64,000 bases of DNA from an uncultured Prevotellaceae bacterium (lineage in GTDB: Bacteria; Bacteroidota; Bacteroidia; Bacteroidales; Muribaculaceae). Both the position numbers and the translations under genes were made by a program. The DNA lies in the NCBI GenBank assembly GCA_947167995.1, contig CAMVKS010000002.1, forward strand, positions 34,182-98,181, in the 5' to 3' direction. Every line of letters starts with the position of its first letter. Position 1 is the first letter of the stretch. Shown piece by piece: positions 44,293 through 52,255 of this stretch. The notes under the pieces were generated by a model, which made no database searches, was not told the DNA's origin, and saw only the letters and a program-made list of their open reading frames with translations.

Positions 44293-44637
44293 TTATCTTC
44301 TTTCTACTTGGTTATTCTGTGTCTTTAGGTACATTTGCGCCTGTGCCTTCAATGCCTCAATCTGTTCTTTTGTTATGGAAGTATCAACGTCTTCTTCTTC
44401 TTGGTCTTTCTCCCATTCAAATTTCACAATGTCTTGTATTGTTAACCGCTTGGTGCTTTGTGTCTGTGCCACAATGTAAGCAACCAACCGTGCTTGTTCC
44501 CATCCTTGCTTATATGAATGATACTGATACTTCATTGCCGCGTTAACTTCGTACATTTCCATTTCGTCCAGTACATACTTTGCACTGTAACCGCATTGCA
44601 TGGTAAGAATGGCATACAGTTCACTAACACTTAACTT
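44293..44637 (-). CDS. Tail assembly chaperone, T part reached by -1 frameshift
   Basis: The -1 frame is open from the A9 run through KLSVSELYAILTMQCGYSAK to the stop at 44293, about 115 residues. SELYAILTMQCGYS and the WEQARLVAYIVAQTQSTK helix look like the gpT-like half of tail chaperones. An internal ATG at 44601 exists but would remove the conserved LSVSELYAILT segment, so the frameshift fusion is the better model. The end lies 6 nt before the tape measure gene, as in lambda-like G/GT modules. Confidence 0.8.
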   Translation of the reverse strand, partial: KLSVSELYAILTMQCGYSAKYVLDEMEMYEVNAAMKYQYHSYKQGWEQARLVAYIVAQTQSTKRLTIQDIVKFEWEKDQEEEDVDTSITKEQIEALKAQAQMYLKTQNNQVERR

Positions 44638-44948
44638 TTTTTTTCAGGGTCAGTGTCAGTAGATTCTTCTTGGTTGAATATTTTGTCTTGCTTTTGCTGC
44701 TGCTCAACGGCAATATTTATCTTACCAAACAGGTTTGGGTCATTGTCAAGCGCATCAATGAAATCATCCCAACTAAGGATTTCTGATTTATCTTGATTGT
44801 TTGCAAGAATCATAGAATAAAAGAACAGATAGTTGTCAAGCAGGGTTTCAATCTTGAATGGTTTTCCTGTTATCTGCTCAAATATGAACAGTGCGCGAAT
44901 AGTGTACTTAATGTTATAGTTCTTCCCTTTGATTTTAATCTTCTTCAT
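44631..44948 (-). CDS. Tail assembly chaperone, frame-0 (G-type) product
   Basis: 105 aa. MKKIKIKGKNYNIKYTIRAL followed by FIFEQITGKPF and the acidic LSWDDFIDALDNDPNLFG segment resemble small phage tail chaperones that coat the tape measure during assembly. The Gln/Lys/Asp-rich tail ends at the slippery site. It opens the second late transcription unit, 40 nt downstream of a strong terminator, and carries the GATATTTATA motif 18 nt before its start. Confidence 0.82.
   Translation of the reverse strand: MKKIKIKGKNYNIKYTIRALFIFEQITGKPFKIETLLDNYLFFYSMILANNQDKSEILSWDDFIDALDNDPNLFGKINIAVEQQQKQDKIFNQEESTDTDPEKKS
44636..44644 (-). other. A9 slippery run, -1 frameshift site in the tail chaperone gene
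   Basis: Frame-0 codons GAA AAA AAA AGT contain A AAA AAA in slippage phase; the frame-0 stop TAA follows directly after AGT. The -1 frame continues open for 115 codons. Confidence 0.82.
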
Positions 44949-44966
44949 ATTTCTTTATGTTTTATA

Positions 44967-44976
44967 TATAAATATC
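44967..44976 (-). promoter_or_regulatory. GATATTTATA motif before the tail chaperone gene
   Basis: Exact 10-mer on the minus strand, 18 nt before the start and 11 nt after the end of a terminator T-tract, so it must act in this very short leader. Confidence 0.6.
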
Positions 44977-44986
44977 GCTGTGGCAA

Positions 44987-45012
44987 CAAAAAAACACCCA
45001 AATGTGGGTGTT
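44987..45012 (-). terminator. Rho-independent terminator directly upstream of the tail chaperone gene
   Basis: AACACCCA, ATTG-like loop and TGGGTGTT form a perfect 8-bp stem; on the minus strand it is followed by TTTTTTTG. It blocks leftward transcription entering from the attachment-site side. Confidence 0.85.
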
Positions 45013-45029
45013 AATTTCATAATTGGATG

Positions 45030-45092
45030 AAAGTATCATTGACTACATTAATGTATTGGTGGTTTCTTTTTTATTGTAGTCATTGATACTTT
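45030..45092. repeat. Prophage inverted-repeat element, copy D
   Basis: Arms AAAGTATCA and TGATACTTT plus an inner pair GACTACA/TGTAGTC, 63 bp. It lies between the right attachment region and the terminator before the tail chaperone. Confidence 0.8.
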
Positions 45093-45128
45093 TTTTGTCA
45101 GGTTCTATTTTTTAGCTATTTTTGTGCC

Positions 45129-45133
45129 CATGA
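45129..45133. other. Candidate attR core (CATGA)
   Basis: Same five bases as at 18749-18753, in the same reading phase of the split host ORF. The two TTTGTGCC copies (45121-45128 and 18773-18780) would lie on the phage side in attP, flanking the core. Confidence 0.4.
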
Positions 45134-45173
45134 ACAGCGAATAGCGCGATTTAAGTTTTTTTAAGGATTTCAT
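45129..45173 (-). pseudogene. 5' half of a small host ORF interrupted by the prophage (candidate)
   Basis: From an ATG at 45173 the minus strand reads MKSLKKLKSRYSLFM up to the candidate core. In the prophage state it continues GTKIAKK and stops. Joined to the left fragment it would encode a 32-residue, Lys- and Met-rich peptide downstream of marC. Confidence 0.4.
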
Positions 45174-45236
45174 TTTTACACGTCAATTAACCTGTAAATA
45201 GTTGTAAAATAATAAATTACAAATGAAAATAATTAG

Positions 45237-45785
45237 TTATAAAATACTGTTTAGTGTAATTGCCAGCAGAATGATGCCAAAGAACTTGCGCAAGAAGAAG
45301 ATGCCACCTTCACCCAGAAAACGCTGTATCTTATCGGTCGACTTGATGACGACAAAGACCCATACCATATTGATTGCCAAACCTATTAGAATGTTGACAT
45401 CGGAATACATGGCCTTGAGCGAGATGAGAGTGGTGAGCACTCCTGCACCAGCTATCAAGGGAAAAACCATGGGCACTATCGTGGCACCACCGCTTGGCGC
45501 ATTGTTCTTGAAAATCTCAACGTCAAGAATCATCTCAAGTGCCATGAGAAACATCAAGAAGCCTCCTGCTGCGGCAAATGACTGGATGTTGCAGTTGAAA
45601 ATCTCGAGAATCCAGTAGCCGCCATAGTAGAAACCCACCATCACGATAGCCGAATATAATGTTGCCTTCCATGCACTAATCTCACGCCCCTTGGCACGAA
45701 GATCCATGATAATAGGCACCGAGCCCACTATATCAATGATACTGAGCAACACTAATGCCGAACTTAATATCTGTGTGAAATTCAT
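45237..45785 (-). CDS. MarC-family integral membrane protein
   Basis: 182 aa with six hydrophobic segments and the MarC signatures ALVLLSIIDIVGSVPIIMDL near the N-terminus and AAAGGFLMFLMALEMILD in the middle; VPMVFPLIAGAGVLTTLISL follows. The role of MarC proteins is not established; the old antibiotic-resistance link was withdrawn. Slightly short but with all six segments. It lies 83 nt after an AspT-type transporter gene on the same strand and just outside the prophage right end. Confidence 0.88.
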   Translation of the reverse strand: MNFTQILSSALVLLSIIDIVGSVPIIMDLRAKGREISAWKATLYSAIVMVGFYYGGYWILEIFNCNIQSFAAAGGFLMFLMALEMILDVEIFKNNAPSGGATIVPMVFPLIAGAGVLTTLISLKAMYSDVNILIGLAINMVWVFVVIKSTDKIQRFLGEGGIFFLRKFFGIILLAITLNSIL

Positions 45786-45868
45786 ATTTTCTTCAGCACG
45801 AAATGCTTAATGCACAAGTGCACAATTAGTTTAAAGTTACACATATCATGACAGCCTGTCTCCCACCT

Positions 45869-47545
45869 CTAAGCAAGCGCGAGGATGATGAGTTGTGCCG
45901 TTATCACACGCAGGAACATCGTGAGCGGATAAACGGTACTGTAGGCCACCGAGGGAGCGTCGTTACCTGCCGTCTTGTTGGCATAGGCAAGGGCTGGTGG
46001 ATCGGTTGTTGCACCAGCCACCATGCCCATAATGGTGCAATAATTCAACTTGAACTTTCCACGTGCCACGAGAGTGACAATGAGCAGTGGAATGAATGTT
46101 ATCAAGAAGCCATAGAGCACCCAGCGCGCTCCCTGAGCGTTGAATACCGTCTCGGCAAAGTTGCCACCGGCTGCTATGCCCACACTGGCAAGGAAGAGGC
46201 AAATTCCCAGCTCTCGCAAAAGCAGGTTTGAGCTACTGCTGGTGTAGGTAATCACTTTGAACTTATAGCCATAACGGCCAAGCAATATTGCCACAATGAG
46301 AGGTCCGCCAGCAAGACCAAGCTTCATGGGCACGCTCATTCCTGGAAGCATCAATGGAATGCTGCCCAGCACGATTCCGAGAACGATTCCGAGGAACATG
46401 GTGAAGATATTGGGATGATCAAGCGTTTTCATTGAGTTGCCCATGCGGTCGGCAAGGCGATTGATGTCGTTGATGTTACCCACCACGGTCAAGCGGTCAC
46501 CCACTTGAAGCGAGAGGTTGGGGCTGGCGAGAAGGTCCAATCCAGCACGGTGCACGCGAGTGACGTTGACCTTATAACCCATGCGCAGGCGCAGGGAGCC
46601 GAGTTTGCGTCCCGAGAGTTCGCTCTTTGTAACCACAATGCGCCGCGCAGTGACAGGGTCGGGGTCGGCTTTCCAGTCCATAGTCTCGTGAGGCCCCAGC
46701 ACTGCATCAAACATCTCCTCGTCTTGCTGGCTCATCACCACGAGCAACAGGTCATTCTCCTCAACAATTGTGTCGCTGACGGGGATATAGACGTGACCGT
46801 CGTTCTTGCGAATGCGCGAAATGATAAAGTTGTGGTCAATAATCTGGTGCAAATGATGAATTGTGCTTCCAATGATTAACTTGTTGGTCACCTTATAAGT
46901 CACGAGATGAGGCTGAAGCTGTGAGTTTGTCTTCTCATCTTCAATCTCCTTAGATTCCTTGTCAACACCTATCTTGAAGACGGCTTTGAGCACAATCATC
47001 GACAAGATGATTCCCACAACGCCAAGTGGATAGGCCGCGGCATATCCCATCGACATCGACTCGTTCAGCGTAGTAGCAGCATCGCCTTGAGTCTCAATGA
47101 GGGTCTGCTGTGCGGCACCAAGGCCTGGAGTGTTGGTTATGGCACCCGAGAGGATGCCCACCATGTCGGTGATTCGCACATTGCCCACGCCAAAGTATAT
47201 TCCAAGAGCGACAGCTATATTCAACAATATTATGGTAACAGCAAGCCCGTTAAGCAACAGGCCACCATGCTTGAACGAGGAGAAAAACGAAGGACCAACC
47301 TGTAGACCTATAGAGAAAATGAACAGAATGAGTCCAAACTCTTGTATGAATTTCAACGTGTTCATGTCGACTTGAAGCCCAAGATGACCTGCAAGAATGC
47401 CCACAAACAACACAAAAGTGGCTCCCAGCGATATGCCACGTACCTTAATCTTGCCTAATATCACTCCGAGGGCGATCACTACAGCGTAGATAAAGATTGA
47501 ATGTGCCACGCCTTTACCAAACAAAATCTCTGTAAACCAATTCAT
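45869..47545 (-). CDS. AspT/YidE/YbjL-family transporter with two TrkA-C domains
   Basis: 558 aa. Two membrane halves of five to six segments each (about 1-175 and 375-558) flank two cytoplasmic TrkA-C (RCK-C) domains: LIIGSTIHHLHQIIDHNFII and VTKSELSGRKLGSLRLRMGY. TNTPGLGAAQQTL and its counterpart GATTDPPALAYAN are the repeated re-entrant motifs of the family. Related proteins include aspartate:alanine exchangers, but most members have no known substrate. Length is normal. It probably shares a transcript with marC. Confidence 0.9.
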   Translation of the reverse strand: MNWFTEILFGKGVAHSIFIYAVVIALGVILGKIKVRGISLGATFVLFVGILAGHLGLQVDMNTLKFIQEFGLILFIFSIGLQVGPSFFSSFKHGGLLLNGLAVTIILLNIAVALGIYFGVGNVRITDMVGILSGAITNTPGLGAAQQTLIETQGDAATTLNESMSMGYAAAYPLGVVGIILSMIVLKAVFKIGVDKESKEIEDEKTNSQLQPHLVTYKVTNKLIIGSTIHHLHQIIDHNFIISRIRKNDGHVYIPVSDTIVEENDLLLVVMSQQDEEMFDAVLGPHETMDWKADPDPVTARRIVVTKSELSGRKLGSLRLRMGYKVNVTRVHRAGLDLLASPNLSLQVGDRLTVVGNINDINRLADRMGNSMKTLDHPNIFTMFLGIVLGIVLGSIPLMLPGMSVPMKLGLAGGPLIVAILLGRYGYKFKVITYTSSSSNLLLRELGICLFLASVGIAAGGNFAETVFNAQGARWVLYGFLITFIPLLIVTLVARGKFKLNYCTIMGMVAGATTDPPALAYANKTAGNDAPSVAYSTVYPLTMFLRVITAQLIILALA

Positions 47546-47619
47546 TATTTAAAAGTTCTTTTTCTCGTTTTGAAACATCTACTCAATAGGTGTCCCTGAT
47601 ATCACAAGTTTTCAGGCTG

Positions 47620-47627
47620 CAAAATTA
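47620..47627 (-). promoter_or_regulatory. -7 promoter box for the transporter-marC unit
   Basis: TAATTTTG on the minus strand, about 75 nt before the transporter start. No -33 box is clear. The rest of the gap 47628-48037 shows no gene. Confidence 0.4.
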
Positions 47628-48037
47628 CAAAAAACTTTTCAGTTATTCGTTTGATTACAGCAGTTATTTTGCCGCAACCACCATCATCACAACTTAATTC
47701 CACTTGAGTTGATAATGTAAGTTCCCATCTCTCTCGAAAAAACAATTAAGGAAAATTTTAAGTACTCTTTTTTATTACGGACAAAAATGCGATTAAGCGA
47801 GACAAAGCTGTGCTTGCACAATGCCTTGCGAGCGGGAGCATTTTATTCAATTGCCGCACGTGTCCGGCACAATTTGTAATTGTCTCTAATGAAACAGCAT
47901 CTGGCGCAAATCATCTTGTCCTTAATCGTCTTTAAAAATCACGTTTTGAGAATTTTACCTATTTTTGAAAAAAAACAAAACAATAAAACTATTAGCGAAA
48001 AGTGATTTGGGATTACATGAAACTAAATAATTTTTAA

Positions 48038-48045
48038 TATCTTTG
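48038..48045 (+). promoter_or_regulatory. -7 promoter box for argS
   Basis: TATCTTTG followed by CAG, about 45 nt before the argS start. The upstream -33 box is not at the usual distance. Confidence 0.5.
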
Positions 48046-48089
48046 CAGTTTGAAAAAGATAGAAACACATAAACACAACATTATTAATC

Positions 48090-49871
48090 ATGTCGATTGA
48101 GAACATACTATCGCAAGCTACCGCACAAGCGGTCAACAAATTATATGGCTTAACTGTTGAGCCACAAACTATTGTTCCACAAGCCACACGCAAGGAGTTT
48201 GAGGGAAACCTTACCATCGTGGTGTTCCCCTTCCTGAAGGCTTCGCACAAGGCACCCGATGCCACAGCACAGGAGATTGGTGAATATCTTGCCGCTCATT
48301 GCGAGGCTGTCGAGAAATTCAACGTCATCAAGGGATTCTTGAACATCACAATCAAGCCATCGTTCTGGGCGCAACTGCTCGACGACATCTGCCGTGACCA
48401 GAACTACGGCTTCAAAGCCGAGACACCCGAGAGTCAGCTCGTGATGATTGAATATAGCTCGCCCAACACCAACAAGCCACTTCACCTGGGACACGTGCGC
48501 AACAACCTGTTGGGTTTCAGCTTGTCGCAGATTATGAAAGCCAATGGCAACAAAGTGGTGAAGACCAACATCGTGAACGACCGCGGCATCCACATCTGCA
48601 AGTCGATGCTCGCATGGCTCAAATGGGGCAACGGTGCCACTCCCGAGAGCACAGGCAAGAAAGGCGACCATCTGATTGGCGACTTCTATGTGCTCTTCGA
48701 CAAGAAATATAAAGCCGAAATCAAGGAGATTGCCGAAGCTCAAGGCATCACCGAAGAAGAAGCCGAGAAGCAGTCCAAGCTGATGCAGGAGGCTCGCGAA
48801 ATGCTCAAGAAGTGGGAGGACAACGACCCCGAGGTGCGCGCTCTGTGGGAGAAGATGAACTCATGGGTTTATGCCGGCTTCGATGAGACCTACCGTCGCA
48901 TGGGTGTAGACTTCGACAAGATCTACTACGAGAGCCAGACCTATCTTGAAGGCAAGGAGAAGGTTGAAGAGGGTCTTGAGAAAGGCGTGTTCTACCGCAA
49001 GGAAGACAACAGCGTGTGGGCCGACCTCACCCCCGACGGACTCGACCACAAGCTCCTGCTGCGTAGCGATGGCACAAGCGTCTACATGACTCAAGACATA
49101 GGTACTGCCAAGCTCCGCTACCAGGACTATCCCATCGACAAGATGATATATGTGGTGGGCAACGAGCAGAACTATCATTTCCAGGTACTCTCGCTGCTGC
49201 TCGACAAGCTCGGCTTCAAGTGGGGTAAAGACCTCATCCACTTCTCCTACGGCATGGTAGAGCTGCCTCACGGCAAGATGAAGTCGCGCGAGGGAACAGT
49301 CGTCGATGCCGACGACCTCATGGACAAGATGGTCGACGATGCCATGGCTATGACCAGCGACCGCCTCGAGGGCATGACCGACGACGAGAAGCGCGAAGTT
49401 GCGCGCATCATTGGCATGGGAGCGCTCAAGTATTTCATCCTCAAGGTCGACCCACGCAAGAACATGCTCTTCAACCCCGAGGAGAGCATCGACTTCAACG
49501 GCAACACCGGTCCATTCATCCAGTATACCTACGCTCGCATCCAGTCGTTGCAGCGCAAGGCTGGCGACAACCTGCCGGCACTCAACGTCGAGGCCGTAAC
49601 TCCCAACGAGAAGGAGATTGCCATCATCCAGCGTGTTGCCGACTTCCCGGCTGTTGTTGACGAGGCAGGAAAGACCTACAGCCCTGCACTCATCGCCAAC
49701 TACACCTATGAGCTCGCCAAGGAGTTCAACCAGTTCTACCACGACTACAGCATCCTCAAAGAGGAAGACGAGAACGTGAAAGTGTTCCGCCTCGAGCTCT
49801 CACGCACCGTGGCAGGCGTCATCAAGCGCGCCTTCTCGCTGCTGGGCATTGAGGTGCCCGAAAGAATGTGA
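48090..49871 (+). CDS. argS: Arginyl-tRNA synthetase
   Basis: 593 aa. An N-terminal additional domain is followed by the class I signature in SPNTNKPLHLGHVRNNLLGF (HIGH-type HLGH, about residue 130), KTNIVNDRGIHICKSMLAWL, the KMSKS-type loop in GKMKSREGTVVDADDL (about 395), and the anticodon-binding DALR domain ending LGIEVPERM. It charges tRNA-Arg using ATP. Length and motifs are fully typical. It is monocistronic or followed by a Bax-inhibitor gene after a short repeat array. Confidence 0.97.
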   Translation: MSIENILSQATAQAVNKLYGLTVEPQTIVPQATRKEFEGNLTIVVFPFLKASHKAPDATAQEIGEYLAAHCEAVEKFNVIKGFLNITIKPSFWAQLLDDICRDQNYGFKAETPESQLVMIEYSSPNTNKPLHLGHVRNNLLGFSLSQIMKANGNKVVKTNIVNDRGIHICKSMLAWLKWGNGATPESTGKKGDHLIGDFYVLFDKKYKAEIKEIAEAQGITEEEAEKQSKLMQEAREMLKKWEDNDPEVRALWEKMNSWVYAGFDETYRRMGVDFDKIYYESQTYLEGKEKVEEGLEKGVFYRKEDNSVWADLTPDGLDHKLLLRSDGTSVYMTQDIGTAKLRYQDYPIDKMIYVVGNEQNYHFQVLSLLLDKLGFKWGKDLIHFSYGMVELPHGKMKSREGTVVDADDLMDKMVDDAMAMTSDRLEGMTDDEKREVARIIGMGALKYFILKVDPRKNMLFNPEESIDFNGNTGPFIQYTYARIQSLQRKAGDNLPALNVEAVTPNEKEIAIIQRVADFPAVVDEAGKTYSPALIANYTYELAKEFNQFYHDYSILKEEDENVKVFRLELSRTVAGVIKRAFSLLGIEVPERM

Positions 49872-49876
49872 TATGA

Positions 49877-49937
49877 GAGGGGAGAGTGAGAGTGAGAGTG
49901 AGAGTGAGAGGTGAGAGTGAGAGTGAGAGGTGAGAGA
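49877..49937. repeat. GAGAGT/GTGAGA simple tandem repeat
   Basis: Ten or so imperfect hexamer and heptamer units of GAGAGTGAGAGT type directly after the argS stop. A short related stretch on the opposite strand is at 18663-18685. Confidence 0.85.
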
Positions 49938-50064
49938 GTGGCAAAACTTATTTCTTTACACTTAACACTTTCATTCCCCTCAAAAAAACTGGCACACTTT
50001 TTGCTTTTCATAAACAAGCCAACATACTTACAACAATTCAACTAACAACTATAAATTATAAATT

Positions 50065-50829
50065 ATGAACAATTACAACAACTATCCCCCCGAGCTGCCT
50101 CAAGCACAGGCAACCCAGGCAGCACCCTATCAGAATGAATGGTCACTGAGTGCTTACATGACCAAGGTGATGCGCAAGGTTTACTTGAAAATGTTCCTTG
50201 GACTGCTCGTTACAGCAATTACCTCTTGGTTTATTTTAAGCAACGAGACCATATTGTCCTCTATGTTTACCATAGATGCCGATGGCTCTGTGAGCCTCAG
50301 CGGATTTGTTTATGTTCTGTTTTTTGCCGAGCTTGGCTTAGTTTTCGCTTTGTCGATGGCAATTAACAAGTTGAGCCCATTGGTAGCATCTCTACTGTTC
50401 TATGCCTATGCCTTGATTAATGGCATAACCCTGACTCCCATTTTCTTGGCCTACACCATGTCGTCTATCGCTCTCACATTCTTCGTGACAGCAGGCGTGT
50501 TCCTTGCAATGTCGGTCTACGGCTATACCACCAAGAGCGACCTCACCAAGTTTGGAACCTATCTGATTATGGCGCTTATAGGACTTATCGTTTGCACCAT
50601 TATCAACATCTTCTGGGCCAACAGCGTGATGGACTGGATTATCAGCTTTGCCGGTGTAGCAATTTTCATTGGACTCACTGCGTGGGACACTCAGAAAATC
50701 AAGAACATGGCACAACAGACCGATGAGGCCAATGTGAGCAAGCTCGCTACTTGGGGAGCATTATCACTCTATCTCGACTTTATCAACCTCTTCCTCTATC
50801 TTCTCCGCATCTTGGGAAGTCGAGATTAA
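50065..50829 (+). CDS. Bax inhibitor-1 / YccA-family membrane protein
   Basis: 254 aa. After a polar Gln/Pro-rich N-terminus come seven hydrophobic segments. The family signatures are MFLGLLVTAITSWFIL, FYAYALINGITLTPIFLAYT, GYTTKSDLTKFGTYLIMALI and the last loop WDTQKIKNMAQQ followed by LYLDFINLFLYLLRILG. Bacterial members are thought to be Ca2+ leak channels or to modulate membrane proteases such as FtsH; the exact role here is unknown. A strong terminator follows. Confidence 0.93.
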   Translation: MNNYNNYPPELPQAQATQAAPYQNEWSLSAYMTKVMRKVYLKMFLGLLVTAITSWFILSNETILSSMFTIDADGSVSLSGFVYVLFFAELGLVFALSMAINKLSPLVASLLFYAYALINGITLTPIFLAYTMSSIALTFFVTAGVFLAMSVYGYTTKSDLTKFGTYLIMALIGLIVCTIINIFWANSVMDWIISFAGVAIFIGLTAWDTQKIKNMAQQTDEANVSKLATWGALSLYLDFINLFLYLLRILGSRD

Positions 50830-50850
50830 AAAACTCTACAACACATCAAG

Positions 50851-50890
50851 CGCCGCGCTCCTGCTGCAAGGAGTGCGGCGTTATTTTTTT
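50851..50890 (+). terminator. Rho-independent terminator after the Bax-inhibitor gene
   Basis: CGCCGCGCTCCT and AGGAGTGCGGCG form a long stem with a 6-nt loop, followed by TTATTTTTTT. Confidence 0.9.
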
Positions 50891-50961
50891 GCACAAACCA
50901 ATAAAACTCACCTTAAATACAATAAAACTTTGTAATTGTAGTTTTATATTTTAGATAACAA

Positions 50962-50969
50962 TAATTTTG
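50962..50969 (+). promoter_or_regulatory. -7 promoter box for porV
   Basis: TAATTTTG, 13 nt before the porV ATG. A TTG lies 23 bp upstream, slightly far for a -33 box. The leader would be very short. Confidence 0.45.
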
Positions 50970-50982
50970 GCTGTTTTAGATT

Positions 50983-52173
50983 ATGAAGAAAACAACAAGA
51001 ATACTCGTGGCTGTGGCTTTACTCATGACAAGTTTTGCCGCGTTTGCCGACGATGACATCAAGAACGAAGAATTCAACCCCATCACCACAGGTGTGACGG
51101 CGCTGAGCATCACCCCCGATGCACGTGGCGCCTCGATGGGTGACCAGGGTGCCGCTACCGACCCCGATGTGAACTCGCAATTCTGGAACCCGTCGAAGTA
51201 TGCCTTCGCCTACAGCAAGGCGGGTGTTTCCATCTCCTACACACCCTGGCTTCGCAAACTCGTCAACGATATCTTCCTTGCCAACCTGTCGGGTTACTGG
51301 AAAATTGGTAGTGGCGACAACCAGGCATTGAGTGCCTCGATGCGCTACTTCTCGCTTGGCGAAATCAACAGTTCCGACGATGGCGGCAGTGCACTGGCAA
51401 CCATCAACCCCTTTGAAATGGCTGTTGATGTGGGCTACTCACGCAAACTCAGCGAGAAGTTCTCGATGGGTGTTGTGCTTCGCTACATCTATAGCGACCT
51501 GGGATATTCCAACTATAGCGGAACCGACCAAACGACAGGAGCCTCGGCATTCTCGGCCGACATCTCGGGATTCTTCAACACCTATCCCATGATAGGACGA
51601 AATGAGTGCCAGTGGAACCTCGGTTTCAACATCTCAAACATCGGTTCGAAGGTGAGCTACAACGGTGGTGACGACCCCGCGTTCCTACCCACCAACCTCA
51701 AGATTGGTACTTCGTTCACATTCCCACTGGCCGACTACCACAACCTCGCCATCAGCGGTGAGGCCAACAAGCTGCTCGTGCCAGCACGTCCACGATTGGC
51801 AAACTATAATAACCAGGAAGAGTATGAGACTGCACTCCAGGACTGGAAGGACATGTCGTCAATCAGTGGTATCTTCAAGTCGTTCAGCGACGCCCCTGGT
51901 GGCTTCAAAGAGGAGTTGCGCGAGATCTCCTTCTCGATTGGTGCCGAGTACAGCTACAACCAGCAGTTCTTCCTGCGCGCAGGTTACTTCAGCGAGAACC
52001 AGTATAAAGGCAACCGCAAGTACTTTGGCCTGGGTGCCGGCTTTGCGCTCAATGTCATCCAGCTCGATGCGGCCTACATGATTGCCACAGCGCAGAACAG
52101 TCCACTGGACCAGACGCTCAGGTTCACCTTGTCGTTCGACATGGATGGCATACGCAACCTGTTTAAAAAGTAG
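50983..52173 (+). CDS. porV: Type IX secretion system outer-membrane protein PorV (LptO)
   Basis: 396 aa. Signal peptide MKKTTRILVAVALLMTSFAA then FADD; the mature start has ITTGVTALSITPDARGASMG and SQFWNPSKYAFAYSKAGVSI, the conserved N-terminal signatures of PorV/PorQ-type FadL-like barrels. MRYFSLGEI and the C-terminal LGAGFALNVIQLDAAYMI also match. PorV shuttles T9SS cargo from the translocon to the attachment complex. Its presence fits the T9SS-like tail of the 1705-aa secreted protein in this window. It has its own promoter and terminator. Confidence 0.93.
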   Translation: MKKTTRILVAVALLMTSFAAFADDDIKNEEFNPITTGVTALSITPDARGASMGDQGAATDPDVNSQFWNPSKYAFAYSKAGVSISYTPWLRKLVNDIFLANLSGYWKIGSGDNQALSASMRYFSLGEINSSDDGGSALATINPFEMAVDVGYSRKLSEKFSMGVVLRYIYSDLGYSNYSGTDQTTGASAFSADISGFFNTYPMIGRNECQWNLGFNISNIGSKVSYNGGDDPAFLPTNLKIGTSFTFPLADYHNLAISGEANKLLVPARPRLANYNNQEEYETALQDWKDMSSISGIFKSFSDAPGGFKEELREISFSIGAEYSYNQQFFLRAGYFSENQYKGNRKYFGLGAGFALNVIQLDAAYMIATAQNSPLDQTLRFTLSFDMDGIRNLFKK

Positions 52174-52202
52174 AGAAACAATACACTTATTAAAATATCA
52201 TT

Positions 52203-52230
52203 AGGGACGAGGCGCGCCTTGTCCCTTTTA
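52203..52230 (+). terminator. Palindromic terminator after porV (REP-like sequence)
   Basis: AGGGACGAGGCGCGCCTTGT then CCCT forms a nearly perfect palindrome followed by TTTTA. The same palindrome family recurs between other genes in this window. Confidence 0.75.
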
Positions 52231-52255
52231 TACAATAAATAAAAGACCAGCTATA

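Noticed and set aside
48150..49742. Minus-strand frames opposite argS
   Set aside because: Shadows of argS without motifs.
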